Assembly (NCBI GenBank): GCA_026419785.1
Contig: JAODTK010002010.1
Location: 186,001 to 250,000, forward strand
Length of the DNA stretch: 64,000 nucleotides
Reading direction: 5' to 3'
Source of the DNA: Sclerodactyla briareus
Taxonomy: Eukaryota > Echinodermata > Holothuroidea > Dendrochirotida > Sclerodactylidae
Shown here: positions 1-12,899 of the stretch, piece by piece
Numbering within the stretch: the stretch's first letter is position 1
Layout: the number at the start of each line of letters is the position of its first letter
Translations under genes and position numbers: made by a program
The notes under the pieces: generated by a model
Told to the model about the DNA's origin: nothing
The model's input: the letters and a program-made list of their open reading frames with translations, nothing else
Databases searched by the model: none

Positions 1-44
1 CTCCGATAGGGTACAAAGGTTCATCAGTTGATCCGTTCATGTTG

Positions 45-1232
45 TTAGGGCTCTTGTTTTTCCTAGGTTAGATTATTGTAATATGTTTACCTCTGGTGTG
101 CAATGCACATGACTTTCTAACTACAACCATTCAAATTGAGGCAGTCTAAACTTGTCCTGTGGGCCCTTGTCTCCTTCGGCTACATTGGCTACCTGTCGGA
201 TACAGGTGTGATGATAATATTTTAGTGTGTAAATTCTCTGGCTCCCACCTACTTTGCGGACCTTATAACACTATCACTCTGCCCTGGCAGGACTAGCTTA
301 CGTTACATTATAAATATATCGTGACCTCACGTCTTGAATAATGTAATCCTCATTACTCTGGTCTTCCACAAGCTACCGTAAATCAACTCCAGCGTCTTCA
401 TCACAGCGCAGCACGTGCGGTCATGCAGACTCCGAGCGCAAGCGGTAACACATCACGCCCGTTCTGAGAGAGCTGCACTGGATCACTCGCCAATATCGTT
501 GGCAGTTTGAAGTGCTGCTGTGCACTTTTGAATCATTCAAAGGGTATGTTCCCTGCTATACTGAGGAGGAGCTTCCAAGATACATACTTGCTCGGTCGGT
601 GCGCTGCAAGTCTAAGGCTAGGAGTCCATATGTTTTGCTTTATCCGGTCCGGTACGCATTGGAAAATGCGAATCCATTGAGACCCAGGGCCAGTGTCTGA
701 ATTGGTCCATTCCTAGTTCGCAAAAGATAGCTGTCGGTGCCACAGAGCAAAAACATTTCTAGATGAAGCACCACCATGCATAGGCAAAATAAGCAGAATT
801 TACCAATCATATGGATAGATGCTATCACCGCGAATGAATTTATATGGAATAATCTTCCTCAAATTAATCACGACAATAACGTCGTCTGCTGCATTTTTAT
901 GGTCTTCCCATTTTGTGTTCTCTCGTGAAATGAACGTTTATTTCCGTAATATGTATTTCACATCCACCTCGGACACCCAACCGCAACAATGGATTCCACA
1001 GCCTGATCTTTACCATTTGTTACTCCCTACCAGGACTATCTTGCCGGGAAACCGTCGTTTTGACAAAATCTGCAGCAAAATTCTTGAACAGTCTGCCTGA
1101 CTCTGTGAAAAGATCTAAGACCACAATTTAGGAATCATTGGCAGGTGATTTTCATATTTCTTTCCATCTGTTTCTAGTATTATAAATCATAATATAATAT
1201 AATTGTATTATTATTATTATTATTATTATTTA
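45..1232 (+). mobile_element. LINE (non-LTR retrotransposon) 3' remnant, RT C-terminus
   Basis: This is a broken C-terminal part of a CR1/L2/Jockey-like reverse transcriptase. Codons at about 62-82 read PRLDYCN, the usual RLDYCN motif of the late RT/thumb region. About 439-575 reads HITPVLRELHW followed by a Q-F-V-LL-TF pattern, the classic HITPVLRELHWLPV...FK block. About 1050-1115 reads AAKFLNSLPDSVKRSK, the usual extreme C-terminal LWNSLPDSVR block. These pieces lie in different frames, separated by stops and a probable insertion at ~700-1030. A short ATT tract follows, as expected for a LINE tail. The element is not functional. The exact clade is uncertain. Confidence 0.75.
1206..1232. 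repeat. (ATT)n microsatellite, LINE tail
   Basis: About nine TTA/ATT repeats lie directly downstream of the last LINE coding block. The position fits the 3' tail of the retrotransposon. Confidence 0.8.
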
Positions 1233-2604
1233 TCACTCATCATTATTGACAGTATCACACCTCCTTGCCCCAGGCGGCCTTAAACTAGAACTGCAGACTT
1301 TGACTGTCTGAACACAACCGACTTTACCTGGAACTCAAAATGAATCAATCATTTGATTGGTTAACGTACATTACCAAGTAAAGTCCTCAGCATCTCTAAA
1401 CTGTTGATCTTTGCTGACCATAGGTGATATACGCCTACCCCAAGGCAATAGGATTGTCCACTCAATCTGGCCACCTACCGCCAGTATGAGGGCCTGTTTT
1501 TTTTTGGTTTTTTCATACCCTGCGACTCGTACTCTGATAATCTTATGTGACCTTTTCGTTGAGCATTTATCGCGTTACTATGGATGTTATACATACAACA
1601 TACATAATACCTCATCCCGCACTCCAAATCAGCATCTTACAACATACACACACCCCTGCGATGCCTACTTAAAGCACCCAAATCAGCCATTTACCACACA
1701 AACACACAACTTCAACGAGGCATACGTCATACACACACACATACATATCATATATACATACATACAACACATTCTTTGCCTCACGCAAGACATTAAAGAG
1801 GAAAATATTAAGACTGTGATGGGGAAAATATGGTAACAAGACACAACGGGCGAAAAGACAGAATGTAGTACTATGGTCATTAGCATTAGCAAGAACAGGA
1901 ATAGTTTTGTTACTACCCGGGACAATGACCTTTTACAACCCCTCTGACCGATGACCTTGAATAACCCACTTCCCGCCCCTACAAATATAACAACATTGAA
2001 TCTCGTTGAAAATTTACACATATGGTATGAACGATAGAAGAGACAACCAAGCTTCCTCGTTTTCCTCCTCCGGTTCCTTTTCGTTTTTCGGATTGTGAGC
2101 CAGTATTGTCACTTTTCCGTCTAGATCCCTTAGTGCTGACATATCTCTTGTGTAGTTGGGCGGGCCGCTACGTTGTTATGCCTCGAATTATACAGACTCC
2201 AGGATCTTCGAGCCAGGCCGTTTTATAAGAGCCACCGTTTCTTCTTTCTGGTGGCCTATGCGACATTTCGGGTCACACGATGTGCGGGTGACTTTCGCCT
2301 GTGACACTTGGTGGCCAGGGCCCGATCTTAGGGCGCTGTTACCAGTGCCTCCGTCTCTATCTTGAGCCCTGTAGCTTGCTGCATCCATCGATAGGCGTTC
2401 TGTATCGGCGTTATATCTGGGACTTGTCGTCAGTATTGCCGGTGTACGGTTTTGTTGCCCATTTGTCTGTACACTCTTTTTGCCAATCGGCCTTTGTCTC
2501 TTTCTCCGTTTTGTACCCGGGCCCTGAGTACCGCAGCCACCAACACAGCCTCTATCCGTTTGGTCTCCTGTCCCTGTTGCTGCGATGTCCTGTCCCTGTC
2601 TCTG
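1233..2604. other. No gene recognised
   Basis: I find no protein domain or structural RNA here. The stretch holds a T run near 1498 and a CA/TACA-rich patch at about 1715-1765. The open frames on both strands are short, overlapping and low in complexity, so I treat them as chance. Confidence 0.5.
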
Positions 2605-4250
2605 TTTGCTCCCCTTAACAACGGGCCGTTTGATTTTGCGACAGTGCCCCCAGGCATGGCTATTTTAGAGGTAAATTCAAACAATCCCTCAGATAATCCG
2701 GGTTTAATCCAGTGAGTCGGTGTTATCTCTTTCTGAATTCTTTTTGTCATTGATTTCCTCGCCATTTCATTGAATACGTCACTACTCTACTGCCCTTGTT
2801 GGAAGTGGCGCGTCCCCCATCATGACCCTTGCTGCATGTTACTGCGGGCCCTATTATGAATATGCGAGGATGCCCGTAGTAGTTCTAATGTGGCGATTGA
2901 TGCGCTAACCCTGGCTCAACAGTGGGGGACGGGGGAACATGTCCCCCCCCCTTTCAAAATTGGGGGTGACATATCATAGCGTTTTGTCCCCCCCACTTTT
3001 TCCGGACCGTGATAAAATTGAATATAGGCACATGCCCGTTTTGGTATCAACTCTAAAACCATGGTTCCCAACCATAGGGAAATTTCGATTTCAGGGGAGA
3101 GAAAAATGTATCCCAAGGTAATCTTTTGCAGGATTTTTCAAGTTGGGGAATTCTTCTATTTACAACGCATTACATAGCAAGTTTAAACCCTTTCCACATC
3201 TCCCCATCTATAAACCCTCAATTATAATGTATGTCATAAGGAGACGGCTTTCACGCGAAAGCAAAGAGGGAAATGGAAAAGACAATCAAAAAGGTTGTGA
3301 CCCCTGATTCACATTTTGGTCTAATAACCAAACAATAATCGCGTTGGAAATCTCTTAAGTCCATGATTGCGGCCCCCCAGGTGGGATTTTGGCCCGACTA
3401 TGGCCGAATGGAAGGATTACCCACGCTTCATACCGATTCTCGAATTTTAATCGAATAGCCAAAGTGCATAATTGTTCAAAGTGTTTTTCGCGCGCAATGG
3501 ATTTTTTCTTCCAGGCGTTGTAGGCAAATATGCATGTATGCTTCGAATCATTTTCGTTCACAAAACTCGATTAATTTCAGAAGCCTTGGGGGGCCTACTG
3601 CCCCCCCCCCCTCCCCATTCTGCTGAGATTGAAAAATTCGGGTGGAAATTCGTGAAAAATTGGGAAAGAAAGAGCAAGTGTAAAATTGCCTGAATTTTTC
3701 CCGCGTCTTTTCGATAAAATGCCGAAACATGCATTTTTTTTCGCGCGCTTTGTCCGCGCGCGCAGCCGGTAGTGGTCCAATGACGAGCTGTAAATTAGGG
3801 TACAATTTTCTTCTCCCAAATTTGAGTGGTCCCGTTCGCCTCTGGCTTTTCCCTCCAATCTCACCACAGAGACGCGTTCGGTATACCCCTGGATCCAACG
3901 CAAACAAAGCCCGGTAGCAAAGGTATAAAAAATATAAAAAACATTTTGCCGATACTCGGTAAATCTCTTAGTATGCCAATGACGACTTTGTTTTGGGTCT
4001 TTTACCAATCACACATCTATTGGGTGCTATTGGAGCTTGCAAGTTGGCCGTTTTCCAAGTCGACCCTGAGGTATAAAAATCCTGAATTTCCTTATTGGCA
4101 CCGCGCCAACCAATGGTGGCCGCCCGCTAGATGGTCTTTGCCATTCGATGTGTCCCCCCCCCCCCCCCACTTTTCGAACCGTCTCCGACGGCCCCTGGCT
4201 AAGCCGCAACGGTTAGCCACATCAATTTGCTCGTTTTTCCTCCACTGAAA
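2605..4250. repeat. Segmental duplication, block A
   Basis: This block matches 7330-9390. Shared landmarks in order: ACGGGCCGTTTGAT (about 2620) with ACGGGCCCGTTGAT (7345); GTCACTACTCTACTGCCC...TTGGAAGTG (2779) with its match at 7498; ACATGTCCCCCC...ACTTTC/ACTTTTT (2936-3005) with 8366-8430; and ACAATAATCGCGTTGGAAAT (3331 and 8504). Block B carries about 700 extra bases at 7600-8340. Block A carries about 270 extra at 3050-3320. The copies are diverged, mainly by small indels. Confidence 0.7.
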
Positions 4251-4808
4251 TGGACTACTTGCATGCATTGCAACTGTTTCGGACTGAATACATATATCTA
4301 CACTAGTTCAAATACTTTCTCGAAATGATATTCTATTCCTCCCCATCTTTCAATCGGTAGGCCATGCTTTAAGAGAGAGATGATCATTCCCTGAATTGCT
4401 TCTTATTTTATGGCGCACCGTCACCTCCACTCAAATAGTGTGTTCTCTGCCGTGGCTGACCGTTGAGCTCACCGACTAACCAGGAGAATGCTAACAACAT
4501 AGCAGGTTTGGACCTTAATATAATTACCATGATAACGGAAAACCTTAGTCGTAAATGGGACGGACTTTTGGACATAGTGGATTTCACATCACCGCTACAT
4601 AGAGAGTCGCCACTGATCAAATAGGCATGTTTCCAGGAGCGGGACCTCGTTTCTTAGAATTTCCCAGTCCCGTTGAACGGTGGCCAACAGTGAACTGGGC
4701 GATCGGCCGGTTCACGGACAAAAATATCAAGCCCGCTTCTTCCCCACGGAGCCTTCCCTTGGACCATTTTGTAATTTTGGACCTTGGAAGCGGTTTTAAG
4801 CGACAGGC
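3250..4808. repeat. ~1.55 kb tandem repeat unit, copy 1
   Basis: First of two adjacent copies. Both contain, in order: an AATAATCGCGTTGGAAA block, a long C run before CTCCCC (about 3600), a GCGCGC hairpin block (about 3740), a 15-C run before ACTTTTCGAA (4154), CACTAGTTCAAATAC (about 4300), GGCGCACCGTCACCTCC (about 4412) and GGTTCACGGACA (about 4710). The unit begins and ends at an AAGCGGTTTTAAGCGACAGGCAAAGAG-like junction. No protein domain is recognisable. It probably derives from a non-autonomous mobile element. Confidence 0.75.
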
Positions 4809-6365
4809 AAAGAGGGGAATGGGGAGAAAAAGAAAGGTTGGGAACCACTGATTCAATTTGTTGTCTCACCAAACAATAATCGCGTTGGAAACGTCTTAAG
4901 TCCACTATGCGTACCCCAGGTGGAGATTTGGACCCCACTATGGCCGAATGGCAGGATTACCCACGCTGTCATACCGAATTCTTCGAATTTTGAATCGGGA
5001 ATAGCCAAAAGTGCATAATTTGTTTCAAGGTGTTTTCGCTCGCAATGGATTTTTCTTCCCGGCGTTGTAGGATAAATATCGATGTAAGCTTATGCTTCGA
5101 ATCATTCGTTCACCCGATTAATTTCAGAAGCCTTGTGGCCTACTGCCCCCCCCCCCTCCCCTTTCTTCTGAGATGAAAAATTCGGGTGGAAATCCGTGAA
5201 AATATGGAAAGGAAAGAGCAAGTGGAAAATTGCCTGATTTTTCGCGTCTTTTTTCGATAAAATGCCCGGAGAACATGCATTTTTTTTCGGCCGCTCTGGC
5301 CTCCTGCGCGCCTCGCCGGTAGTGTCATGACCGACTTGTAAAATTAGGGTAGCAAATTTTCTCCCAAATTGGCGTGGTTCCGTACGCCTATTGCTTTTTC
5401 CTTCGATCTCACCAGAGACCCGTCGTGTGTAGACCCCTTGGAGCAACGCAAACAAAGCAGGTAGAAAGGTAATAAAAAAATATAAAAAAACCGATTTGGA
5501 TACTCGGTAATCATCTTAATATGCACAATGACGACTTTTTTGTCTTTTACTCAAATCACACATGTAGATGTTTGCTATTGAGCTTGGCAAGTGCCTTTTC
5601 CGATCGACCTGAGGTAAATAAAAATCTGAAATTTCCGGGGTGCACTCCGCCCACCAATGGTGGCGCTTCGCTTCGAATGGTCATTTGCCTTCGTATGTGT
5701 CCCCCCCCCCCCCCCACTTTTCGAAACCTCCGCCGCCCCTGCTACGCCGCACTGTTAGCCACGTCCATTTGCTCGTTTTTGCCACCAGCTGAAAATGGAC
5801 TACTTTGCATCATTTTCAACTTGTTTCGGACTGAGTAAATATATCTACACTAGTTCAGATACATTCTCGAGATAATGCCTATGCTCCCCTCTTTTCAATC
5901 GGTAGGCCCTGATTTAAGAAAAAGAGATGATCATTCCTTCAATTGCTTTCTTATTTTATGGCGCACCGTCACCTCCAATCAATAGTGTGGTTCTGCCGTG
6001 GCTGACCGTTAGGCTCACCGACTACCAGGAGAATGCTACAACATAAGCAGGTTTTTGACAGTAATATAATCCATGATAAACGGAATACATTAGAGTCCGT
6101 AAATTTTAACGGAATGTTTGGACTAGTGGGATTTCACATCAACCAGCACATAGATATTCCCAGAGTCAAATCTCATGTGGTCCAGGAAGCAGGTGCACAG
6201 CGTTCAATTAGAAGTTCCAGTCCCTTGAACGGTTGACAAGTGAAACTTGATCGATCGGACGGTTCACGTACATAAAAATCAAGCCGCTTCTCTTCTTCTC
6301 CCCACGGGAGCGTCTCCTTGTACAGTTGGTAGTTGACCTTGAAGCGGTTTTAATTGTACTGGGAA
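4808..6365. repeat. ~1.55 kb tandem repeat unit, copy 2
   Basis: Head-to-tail copy of 3250-4808 with all the same landmarks: GCGTTGGAAACG at about 4881, a C run at about 5145, a 15-C run at 5701, CACTAGTTCAGATAC at about 5848, GGCGCACCGTCACCTCC at about 5961 and GGTTCACGTACA at about 6250. Identity is high between landmarks but broken by very many one- or two-base insertions and deletions. Confidence 0.75.
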
Positions 6366-7329
6366 TGGATTTTTGAACGGAAACTCGAAAAACAGCGACG
6401 GGTGGAGAGGCTGATACTTTACAAAATGAAAGTCTGGAGGAAATAGTTATGGGATACATATATTTTTCTCAGGAATTCCACGGAAACGTAATACGGAGCA
6501 TCGCCGCACGAAAATATTTCAACGATCCACTTTTTCATCAAACTTGAACGATTTCATCTACACTTTGAGTCTGTCGTTTTCAGTCGAAATTAACGATTTC
6601 CCTCATTGAATCCGTTTATTTCAGTCTACTATTGCCAGCGATCCGAATTCGACATTGAAAATGAGGAAGCTGATATTCCAATCATTTCATTTTGATACAA
6701 TAACTGTCCCTCCGCAGTAGAACCACAAGATGTGGCACCTGCCGTTAAGGAGTTTCATTAGCCTATGTCCACGTCGGTTCAAGGGGCTAGTTCCTGTAAT
6801 TTCGAAGCATAGGGGAGGGGCAGACTAAAGCAGACCCCCGCCTACCGACCAGAATCAAACACGCTCGAACGTGTCTTCAAGGAATTGATTGAATTTTCAC
6901 TTGTGCCATTTTTGTTCACAACTCGTCGGTAAAAAATATGCCCCCCCCCCATCGTGGCGTCGCTCCGTGGCAGAGGCTTTTCATGACTACTCTCGAACCT
7001 GCTCCAGAATTCTAAAGCATCCCCAAAACCCCACCTTTCGGCGAAAAAATGTCGCCCGTCTCCTGAAAAGGCGGCAGGCAGCATTCAACAATCCAAACTA
7101 ATACCCACCGCTGAACGAACTCATCATGCGTCTGAATATATTGTACAGGGCTCGGACGCTCCTCGCAAAAAAGGTTGCGACAAAACAGTGCAAAACGTAC
7201 CTCAGTTGGTATTTTAGTGCTGCACATTCCCCTCCCGACAAATCAATAACCCCTTCCCCCGCAATCAAATGGTTGGTGGTCGTGTAGCAGGGAGGACATC
7301 AACAAGGCGCCTTCTTCTATGATAGTCAT
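6366..7329. other. No gene recognised
   Basis: Unassigned sequence between the tandem dimer and duplication block B. It has one C run (about 6941-6950) and overlapping short frames on both strands at 6840-7230. None resembles a known domain. Confidence 0.4.
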
Positions 7330-9390
7330 TGGCTCCCCTTTACAAACGGGCCCGTTGATGTGCAAGACATTAGCCCATAGGGCATGGATATTAGTAAATT
7401 CAAACATTCCTCAAGAATCCGGGGTTACTCCATTGTGCAGGTTAATCTCTTTTGTCTTGAATTCTTTGGGTCAATTATTGCCACGCCAGTCATGATAGTC
7501 ACTACTCTACTACTTCTCCTTTTGTTGGAAGTGCGCGCCCCCTTAGGACCCTTGCTGCATGTTTGTGCAATCCAATAATCCTTCTTTGCATATTGCCACT
7601 ATTGCAATTCCACTCAAATGAAGGCTACAGTACATCCGATTGGCAAAATTATCCTTTATAGTATGAAATTATGGTATCTTCATCCTGAAATGACTGATTT
7701 CTCGATCATGCTATTCTACAAAAAAAAAAAAAAAAAAAAATTGCATCCTGAATAACATAGTCACCACATGGCATCCCAAGATATCGTGTGTAATGTGTAA
7801 ACCCCGCAGCTTTCTGTTTTCAACATCTGTCAGGATGCATCCATTAACACCTCTACATACAGATCACGTTTGGGTTTTATCTGCGTTCCTAACCATCTGT
7901 TGACCTTCACCATACCACCATTTGTAATGACGGCATATCTGACGATTGATTTGTTCTGATCCTGAATTCTCACTCATCACATAGAGTGGTCATCCGCATG
8001 TATACATCCCTGTACATCAGTGTTTCAATGATATTAGAATAATAAATCAACTAATCGCCCCTGGGGACTCCCACAACGTTGTTTCGCATGCGGGAGAAGA
8101 ACCCCCGTTATATTTTTGTGTGCATTGTGTTCTATCGAATATGTATATCCAGTGATTGATCATCAAAACTTTCGCCCGGGGAACATGCATAGAGGCATGA
8201 TACTGGTTTGAATCTTAAAATACAAATCAGGGTCACCTGGATTTTATCAATGGTAACATATTGCATGATAACCGATGAAAGATTCATGAATGCAATCTGC
8301 ACATATTCTCATTTCATTGTATTTCATTATTGTTTACTGGGTCGTCAACAGTTGTGGACTGAGGACATGTTCCCCCACTTTCAAATGAGGGGGGGTTAAT
8401 CATATCGTCCCCCCCCCCACCTTTTTTTCCGAACCGTATAAAAAAAGAATAGCACATGCCCGTTTTGTGTATCATTCAAACTGTTTTCAATTTTGATCCA
8501 ACCAACAATAATCGCGTTGGAAATTGTCTAAGTTCCACTAATTCCAAGTGCCGATCGACCCGATAGGGCCGAGTTGGAGTATTACTTACAAGGATTACAA
8601 GGATTTCAATCCGAGTTCCTGCAATGTTAAATCGAATAGCCGAAAGTGTATAATTTTTCCGCGCGCAATGGCGTTTTTTTCTTCCAGGGGTCGTTGTGGC
8701 TAAATATGCGATGTAATACTTCGAACCATTTTGTCACACTCGATCATTTTGTTTTTTCGAAAGCCTTGGGCAGACTGCCCCGCCTCCTCTCCCCCTCCCC
8801 CCTCCCCAATTTTTCTTGGATGACCATTCGGGGGGGGGCGAAAATTCGTGGACATTTTGGGAGGAAAAAAGCAAAGTGTAAAAAAATTGCCTGGAATTTT
8901 TCTGCAGCTTTTTGATAAAATCCCCGGAAACATGCAGATCTTTTTCGCGCGCTTCGCTCGCGCCATGTATTTTTTCAATGAGTGAATTAGTTCAACAGTT
9001 CTCCTCTCAAATTGGAGTGGACCCCGTACGCCTATGGCTTTTCCTTCGATCCAACCAGAGACCGTTTGGTAGAACCCTGGATCCCCCGCAAACAAAGCCA
9101 GAGGAGACAAGTAATAAAAAATACCATGTGGTGATATTCGTAAATCCATCTTTTATGCACAATGACACTTTTTTGTCCTTCTTTTACTCCCCCTCAAATC
9201 ACCATTTATGATTGCTATTGAGCCTGGCAAGGCCCGTTTCCGTCGATCTGAGGGAGGGAAACTGACATTTCTTTTTTCTTCTGTACGCTTCGCGTCAACT
9301 ATGGTGTCCGCTCCTCTTAGTTGTCATATTGATTCGAATGTGTCCCCCCCCCCCCCCACGTTTTCAAACGGTCCACGCGCCCCCTATGTT
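7330..9390. repeat. Segmental duplication, block B
   Basis: Partner of 2605-4250; see that entry for the landmarks. It includes the GCGCGC-TTCGC-hairpin block at about 8945-8965 and a 14-C run before ACGTTTTC at 9344-9357. An insertion of ~700 bases relative to block A lies between 7600 and 8340 and contains a 21-A tract at 7720-7740. Confidence 0.7.
7720..7740. repeat. A21 homopolymer
   Basis: Twenty-one consecutive A residues inside the segment present in block B but absent from block A. It could be the tail of a retroposed sequence, but I found no SINE or LINE body attached. Confidence 0.6.
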
Positions 9391-11046
9391 TACCATAATA
9401 AGATTTGGTGAATGTTGAGCCTCCATATACACAGCATTATTTGATTGAACATTACGTAGGATTGCCATTGTTTTGGGGTTGCCTTCGTTTTTCAGTAATG
9501 GCATCATGAAAATATTTCCTTTTTGCATTTCTACTACGACCCGTTTTCTACATGCGAGCCTGTCGTTATTGAGAACCCTAACCGTCTGGGCCTTGTTCCG
9601 TTTTCAATTGCTTCACTGATTTCAATTCACCGTTGACCAAGTGTGCTGAACTTGGGGCTGTTCGCGCGTTTTTTTTTTTTTCTTTTGGATTGAGCGTGTT
9701 TGTTCAATACTTCAAAAAAACATTCCCAAGGTTACCTAGTATTTCATTTGGCTTGTTCTTTCGAATAGTCACGTATTATGCTGTGCTATAAATCTTGTTT
9801 GAATTTACACATATCTATTTTGTCTGTTTTTCTATAAACTATCGATTTATGTGCGTTGGTCTTGAGTTTCCACTGGTGGTCTCCAGTAAAACATTTCACA
9901 CTGGTGTGTCCTCCAGGTAAAAAATCGTGGAGAGTGATAACTATTGCCTGTCCAGATGCCCTAAAGTGATGGACGGTCGCCGTTGATCTTTGACTTTCCA
10001 AGAGCCGATCGAAAAGTCTTCACTCTTTCTTGGTCCTTCCATGAACTATACACATGTTAACGTCGTTCACTACATTACGTGCACATACTTTTAAATATGA
10101 GGTGATTATTAATAATACATGAATGAAAAATAAATTGAATATATTGCTTAAAATAGATGATGATAGGCCTATATTCATTTAGTGTTAAAGACCGAATGTT
10201 GTCGATTTACAATTGTCATTCCAATACCTGAGCGATATTCACAGCACCACGGTCACCTAATGTAGATGTCTCATCCATAGCATGGCCGCTCATAACAAAG
10301 CGCTCTTTTTGTCCATTCAGCGGCTCATTCAAGGAATCATTACCAAGATCACCTGGTATCCCCTTATATGCACTTCGTCTACGTCTTGCTCAATATTTTT
10401 CGATTTGTATCGATCCCAAATGGGAGTTTTCCTCTATAAATAGACGGAGGGTACACTTCCAAGCACCTTCAACGAACACTACTCCACCTCGCTATAACAT
10501 TCAATATACACGTAATATACATATCTAGTTACCCTACCACTGGCCAATCCAAAACAGCATGCATTCCCCTAGACTGGTCCACTTATTGGGTGGACCCCGT
10601 CAGTCCATGATTGGAAAGTGTCACTTCTATATCCAAAGGTCATCTTGTTGCAATATAATGCAGTTGCAAACTCTTTCAATGTTGCAATTTTCATTTTCAT
10701 CTTTTGCACCAAAACAGAAAAACATACTTTTTGATTTTATTGATTATACCTTTTAACATCTTCCTTGGTTCAGCTTGAATAACCCATAAAGTTTATTTGG
10801 GCATTGAAGTCCCGTAGTCAACACATTTGAAATCTACTGTTTGTTTTCATTGGTTTGGAAAATTAAGTGTAGTTTTCAACTACCTGATAGATAATATAAT
10901 TAATTTTAGATGATAATATTCTTCTTCTGTAACAGCTATACCCTGATATCAGAAAATCTAGATGTTGTTAGTAGCAAGGTATTTCAAGCAGCAAACTCCC
11001 GATAAGCTTGGGGATGTTAGATCAATAACACGTAAATCATCACACT
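9391..11046. other. No gene recognised
   Basis: AT-leaning unique-looking DNA. I see no domain, tRNA-like box or repeat shared with the rest of the window. Short frames at 9786-10001 and 10559-10756 have no recognisable content. Confidence 0.4.
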
Positions 11047-11282
11047 TCAAAGAAAGAAAGAAGAAGAAAGAAAGAAAGAAGAAAAGAAAGAAAGAAAGAA
11101 AACAGAAAGCAGAAAAAAGAAGAAAGAAGAAAGAAGAAGAAAGAAAGAAAAAGAAAGAAAGAAGAACGAAAAAGAAAGAAATAAAGAAAGAAAAAGAAAG
11201 AAAAAGAAAGAAAGAAAATAAAGAAAGTTAAAAAACAAAAAACGACAAGAAATAAAAAAGAAAGAAAGAAAGAAAGAAAGAA
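11047..11282. repeat. (GAAA)n-rich polypurine tract
   Basis: About 236 bases made almost entirely of AAAG/GAAA units with occasional C or T, so one strand is nearly pure purine. The apparent Lys/Arg/Glu-rich frame on + and the Phe/Ser/Leu frame on - are artefacts of the tract. Confidence 0.9.
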
Positions 11283-12060
11283 GTGCTATCAGGGTATTAA
11301 CCAGTGAATCCCCCAATTTTGCCGAAATAATCAAATGACTTGATCTGGAAAGATTAACATGAAAATCATCTCCCCTAGAAAAATACAAGGCTTGCCAAAG
11401 TCCCTTAGATACCTACAGAACTTGCCACAATTCAATGGGAAATGGCATATCGGTACAATTCTATAGGAGTGGCATAAGGGTATCGCCCGCGGACCCCCAA
11501 AAGAAGGTTACCAATTCTGGGCTGGAAGATTAACATGAAAATCAGCTCCCTTCAAAATGCAAGTGATAAAATTTTGCATTTTTTACGGTTTTGCTATAAT
11601 CCCTGAAATTACCCGCAGAAATCTCCACAATTCTACTGTAAGGAGGCATAATGGTATCGCCTAGCAAACCCCCGAACTGAAGTTACCAATTTTGCAAGGT
11701 TCTATATAATCAATCACACTCCAAAGAGACACTGATAAAAGGGTATCGCCAGTAACCCTCAATACATACAGGCTGGCCAAAGTCCCATTAGATCATTACA
11801 GAAATTAAACACACATTACAATGGAAGATGGCATACGGGTACCACCGCCACCGAACCCCCCATCCTGGAAGTTTTTCGAAGTTTTTGAAAGATTGAACAT
11901 GAAAATTATGCTCCTTCAAGAGATGTGATATAGGAGTATCGCCATCAACCCCCAATGCATACAATCCAAAATCACATATAGATTACCTACCTAAATTGCC
12001 ACATCCCCGGAAAGGTTGCATAAGGGTATCGCCAGCGAACCCTCCATAGAACCTTTCTGA
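11283..12060. repeat. Degenerate ~95 bp (double ~185 bp) tandem array
   Basis: A recurring GGGTATCGCC(A/C)GC motif followed by a C-rich (A)ACCCCC block appears near 11287, 11478, 11653, 11738, 11836, 11935 and 12027. Spacings are about 190, 175, 85, 98, 99 and 92. AGATT(G)AACATGAAAAT and CCAAAGTCCC(A/T)TTAGAT recur between them. Copies are strongly diverged. No coding potential. Confidence 0.7.
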
Positions 12061-12899
12061 TATTGAATGTCATAACACAGTAACCAAACCCCCCCCCCCC
12101 CCAATACGTGTCCATTAGACACCACGTTCAGCATTTCAAAGTGTTTATTGAGGTAATTCAATACCTAAACTTTTTTAGGGTGTGATACGATGTTGTCAAT
12201 CTCGGATCAATAACCTATATCTGTGGCGTCAATTAATCATTACACACTTGTACATTACAAACCCGAGCCTGTCGTGCAACGTGTGGGCCAGACAGCATGG
12301 CGGCCACTATCGGTCCCAGATGGGGTTCACGGTTTTAATAGGCCTTAAATCAAGTTATGGATCTGAAATAGCTTGCAATAAAATCAAGATTCAAGTGCAC
12401 TGGCCGATTCCTGTAATCGGGTAACAAAGATATGGGCATTAGTGTATTTGGGTTGATAATGAATGGAGGAATATGATAGCTAGTATTTTTGGGTGCCTGC
12501 CACCCCCCTCTTGCGTCACTCTTCTTGCTCTGTCTTTTCTCTCCGTCCGTTTACTTTTCTCCATACTTCTCCTTCACTTTTTCAAATATCATTTTCTGAG
12601 ATGACACCTATTGTATATTCTGTGAAATATTACTTTTTCTCTCTTATCTATAGGTTAATTTCTGGAGCCAGCTAGAAAAGTATGCTTCCTTTCTTTCTGT
12701 TCCTTCCCACCTTCATAACCCACCACAAATTTCTTCCTGACTGGTAATTCATTCATCATGTTTCAAACGAATATGTAAACTAGAGCACTGATGGAGCTGA
12801 ACTCAAACCAAACAAATGTACAAGACGATGTGTAATTATGTGTCGAATGTTTTGACCTCGACCTTCACATGGTCAAATATGGCCCAAAGGTCAATGAAA
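12061..12899. other. No gene recognised
   Basis: Contains a C run (about 12088-12103) and otherwise unique-looking AT-rich sequence. No domain or structural RNA seen. Confidence 0.4.

Noticed and set aside
2156..2765. Dense set of overlapping plus and minus frames
   Set aside because: Mutually overlapping, Ser/Arg/Pro-rich by composition, with no domain; part lies in a duplicated repeat block.
11047..11388. Lys/Glu-rich and Phe/Ser-rich frames over the GAAA tract
   Set aside because: Pure products of the microsatellite.
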